Source: an uncultured Thiotrichaceae bacterium
Lineage (GTDB): Bacteria; Pseudomonadota; Gammaproteobacteria; Thiotrichales; Thiotrichaceae
Direction of reading: 5' to 3'
DNA: 6,559 nt
Assembly: GCA_938038645.1 (NCBI GenBank)
Contig: CALHTA010000030.1
Span: 1-6,559 of the forward strand
The translations under genes were made by a program, and so were the position numbers. The notes beneath the pieces are model-generated. The model had not been told where the DNA came from. It saw nothing but the letters and a program-made list of their open reading frames with translations, and searched no databases. Below are positions 6,206 to 6,559 of this stretch, one piece after another (within the stretch, counting starts at the first letter, position 1; every line of letters begins with the position of its first letter).

Positions 6206-6559
6206 ATGCATTATGATGTACTAATTATCGGCAGCGGTGCAGCCGGCTTAAGCTTAGCCCTTAGTCTTCCTAAAAGAGTCAGCATTGCGATTCTGAGTAA
6301 AGATGTACTAAACGAAGGCAGTACATACTATGCTCAGGGCGGGATTTCGGCTGTTGTTGATAACGCCGATAGCATTGAATCTCATGTTTCAGACACACTC
6401 ACAGCCGGTGCAGGCCTCTGCGATGAAGCAATCGTCACGCAGGTAGTTAGCAAAGGTGAAGAAGCTATTCAATGGCTCATGGACTCAGGAGTCCCCTTCA
6501 CCAGAAACCAAGACACCCCGAATTCTGACAAAGCCAGCGATCTTCACTTAACTCGTGAA
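6206..6559 (+). CDS. nadB: L-aspartate oxidase, N-terminal fragment (runs off right edge)
   Basis: The first 118 codons are present, out of roughly 530 in a typical NadB. The flavoenzyme oxidises L-aspartate to iminoaspartate, the first step of de novo NAD synthesis, working with quinolinate synthase NadA. The start shows the FAD-binding dinucleotide fold DVLIIGSGAAGLSLAL (4-19, with G9-x-G11-x-x-G14). The family block EGSTYYAQGGISAV (37-50) follows, then DSIESHVSDTLTAGAGLCD (55-73) and the start of the HLTRE region (114-118), which contributes to the substrate site. An in-frame TAA lies two codons upstream (6200-6202), so the ATG at 6206 is the only likely start. The ribosome-binding site is weak (AGAG about nine bases upstream). 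The fragment shows no frameshift. Confidence 0.95.
   Translation, partial: MHYDVLIIGSGAAGLSLALSLPKRVSIAILSKDVLNEGSTYYAQGGISAVVDNADSIESHVSDTLTAGAGLCDEAIVTQVVSKGEEAIQWLMDSGVPFTRNQDTPNSDKASDLHLTRE

Overview
The window looks like ordinary chromosome from a non-enteric gammaproteobacterium. The protein set points there: RssA-like patatin, AmpG permease, a YcgL-family protein, and L-aspartate oxidase. By eye the base composition is slightly AT-rich and fairly even across genes, with no sign of an insertion sequence, prophage, CRISPR array, tRNA or rRNA. A Thiotrichales-like marine bacterium would fit, but that is only an impression.

Left end (1-438): the 5' end of an RssA-like patatin gene runs off the left edge on the minus strand. 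Divergent from it is a short plus-strand remnant that resembles a DUF6122 membrane protein with its core deleted and its reading frame shifted (219-385). A hairpin with A/T tracts on both sides (384-419) follows and can serve as a terminator from both directions.

Left-centre (439-2636, minus strand): an ExoIII-family AP endonuclease gene (xth) is followed by an AmpG-family permease gene. They share an ATGA stop/start overlap and so form a two-gene operon. Centre (2751-3649, plus strand): a membrane protein with three predicted helices and a probable Sm-like beta domain is followed by a YcgL-family gene, with a TAATG stop/start overlap. The short region between the two operons carries a perfect 14-bp palindrome.

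Right-centre (3646-5887, minus strand): a secreted lytic transglycosylase (SLT domain plus divergent LysM) lies upstream of a histidinol-phosphate aminotransferase (hisC). The hisC and ycgL stop codons overlap tail to tail on one TTAA. Right end: after a 318-base gap, the first 118 codons of nadB run off the right edge on the plus strand.

Two genes share a theme. The lytic transglycosylase releases anhydro-muropeptides from the cell wall and AmpG imports them, but they sit in different operons. The others are housekeeping genes for DNA repair, histidine synthesis and NAD synthesis. I found no convincing new multi-gene system. The least understood items are the membrane protein upstream of ycgL and the decayed gene at 219-385.
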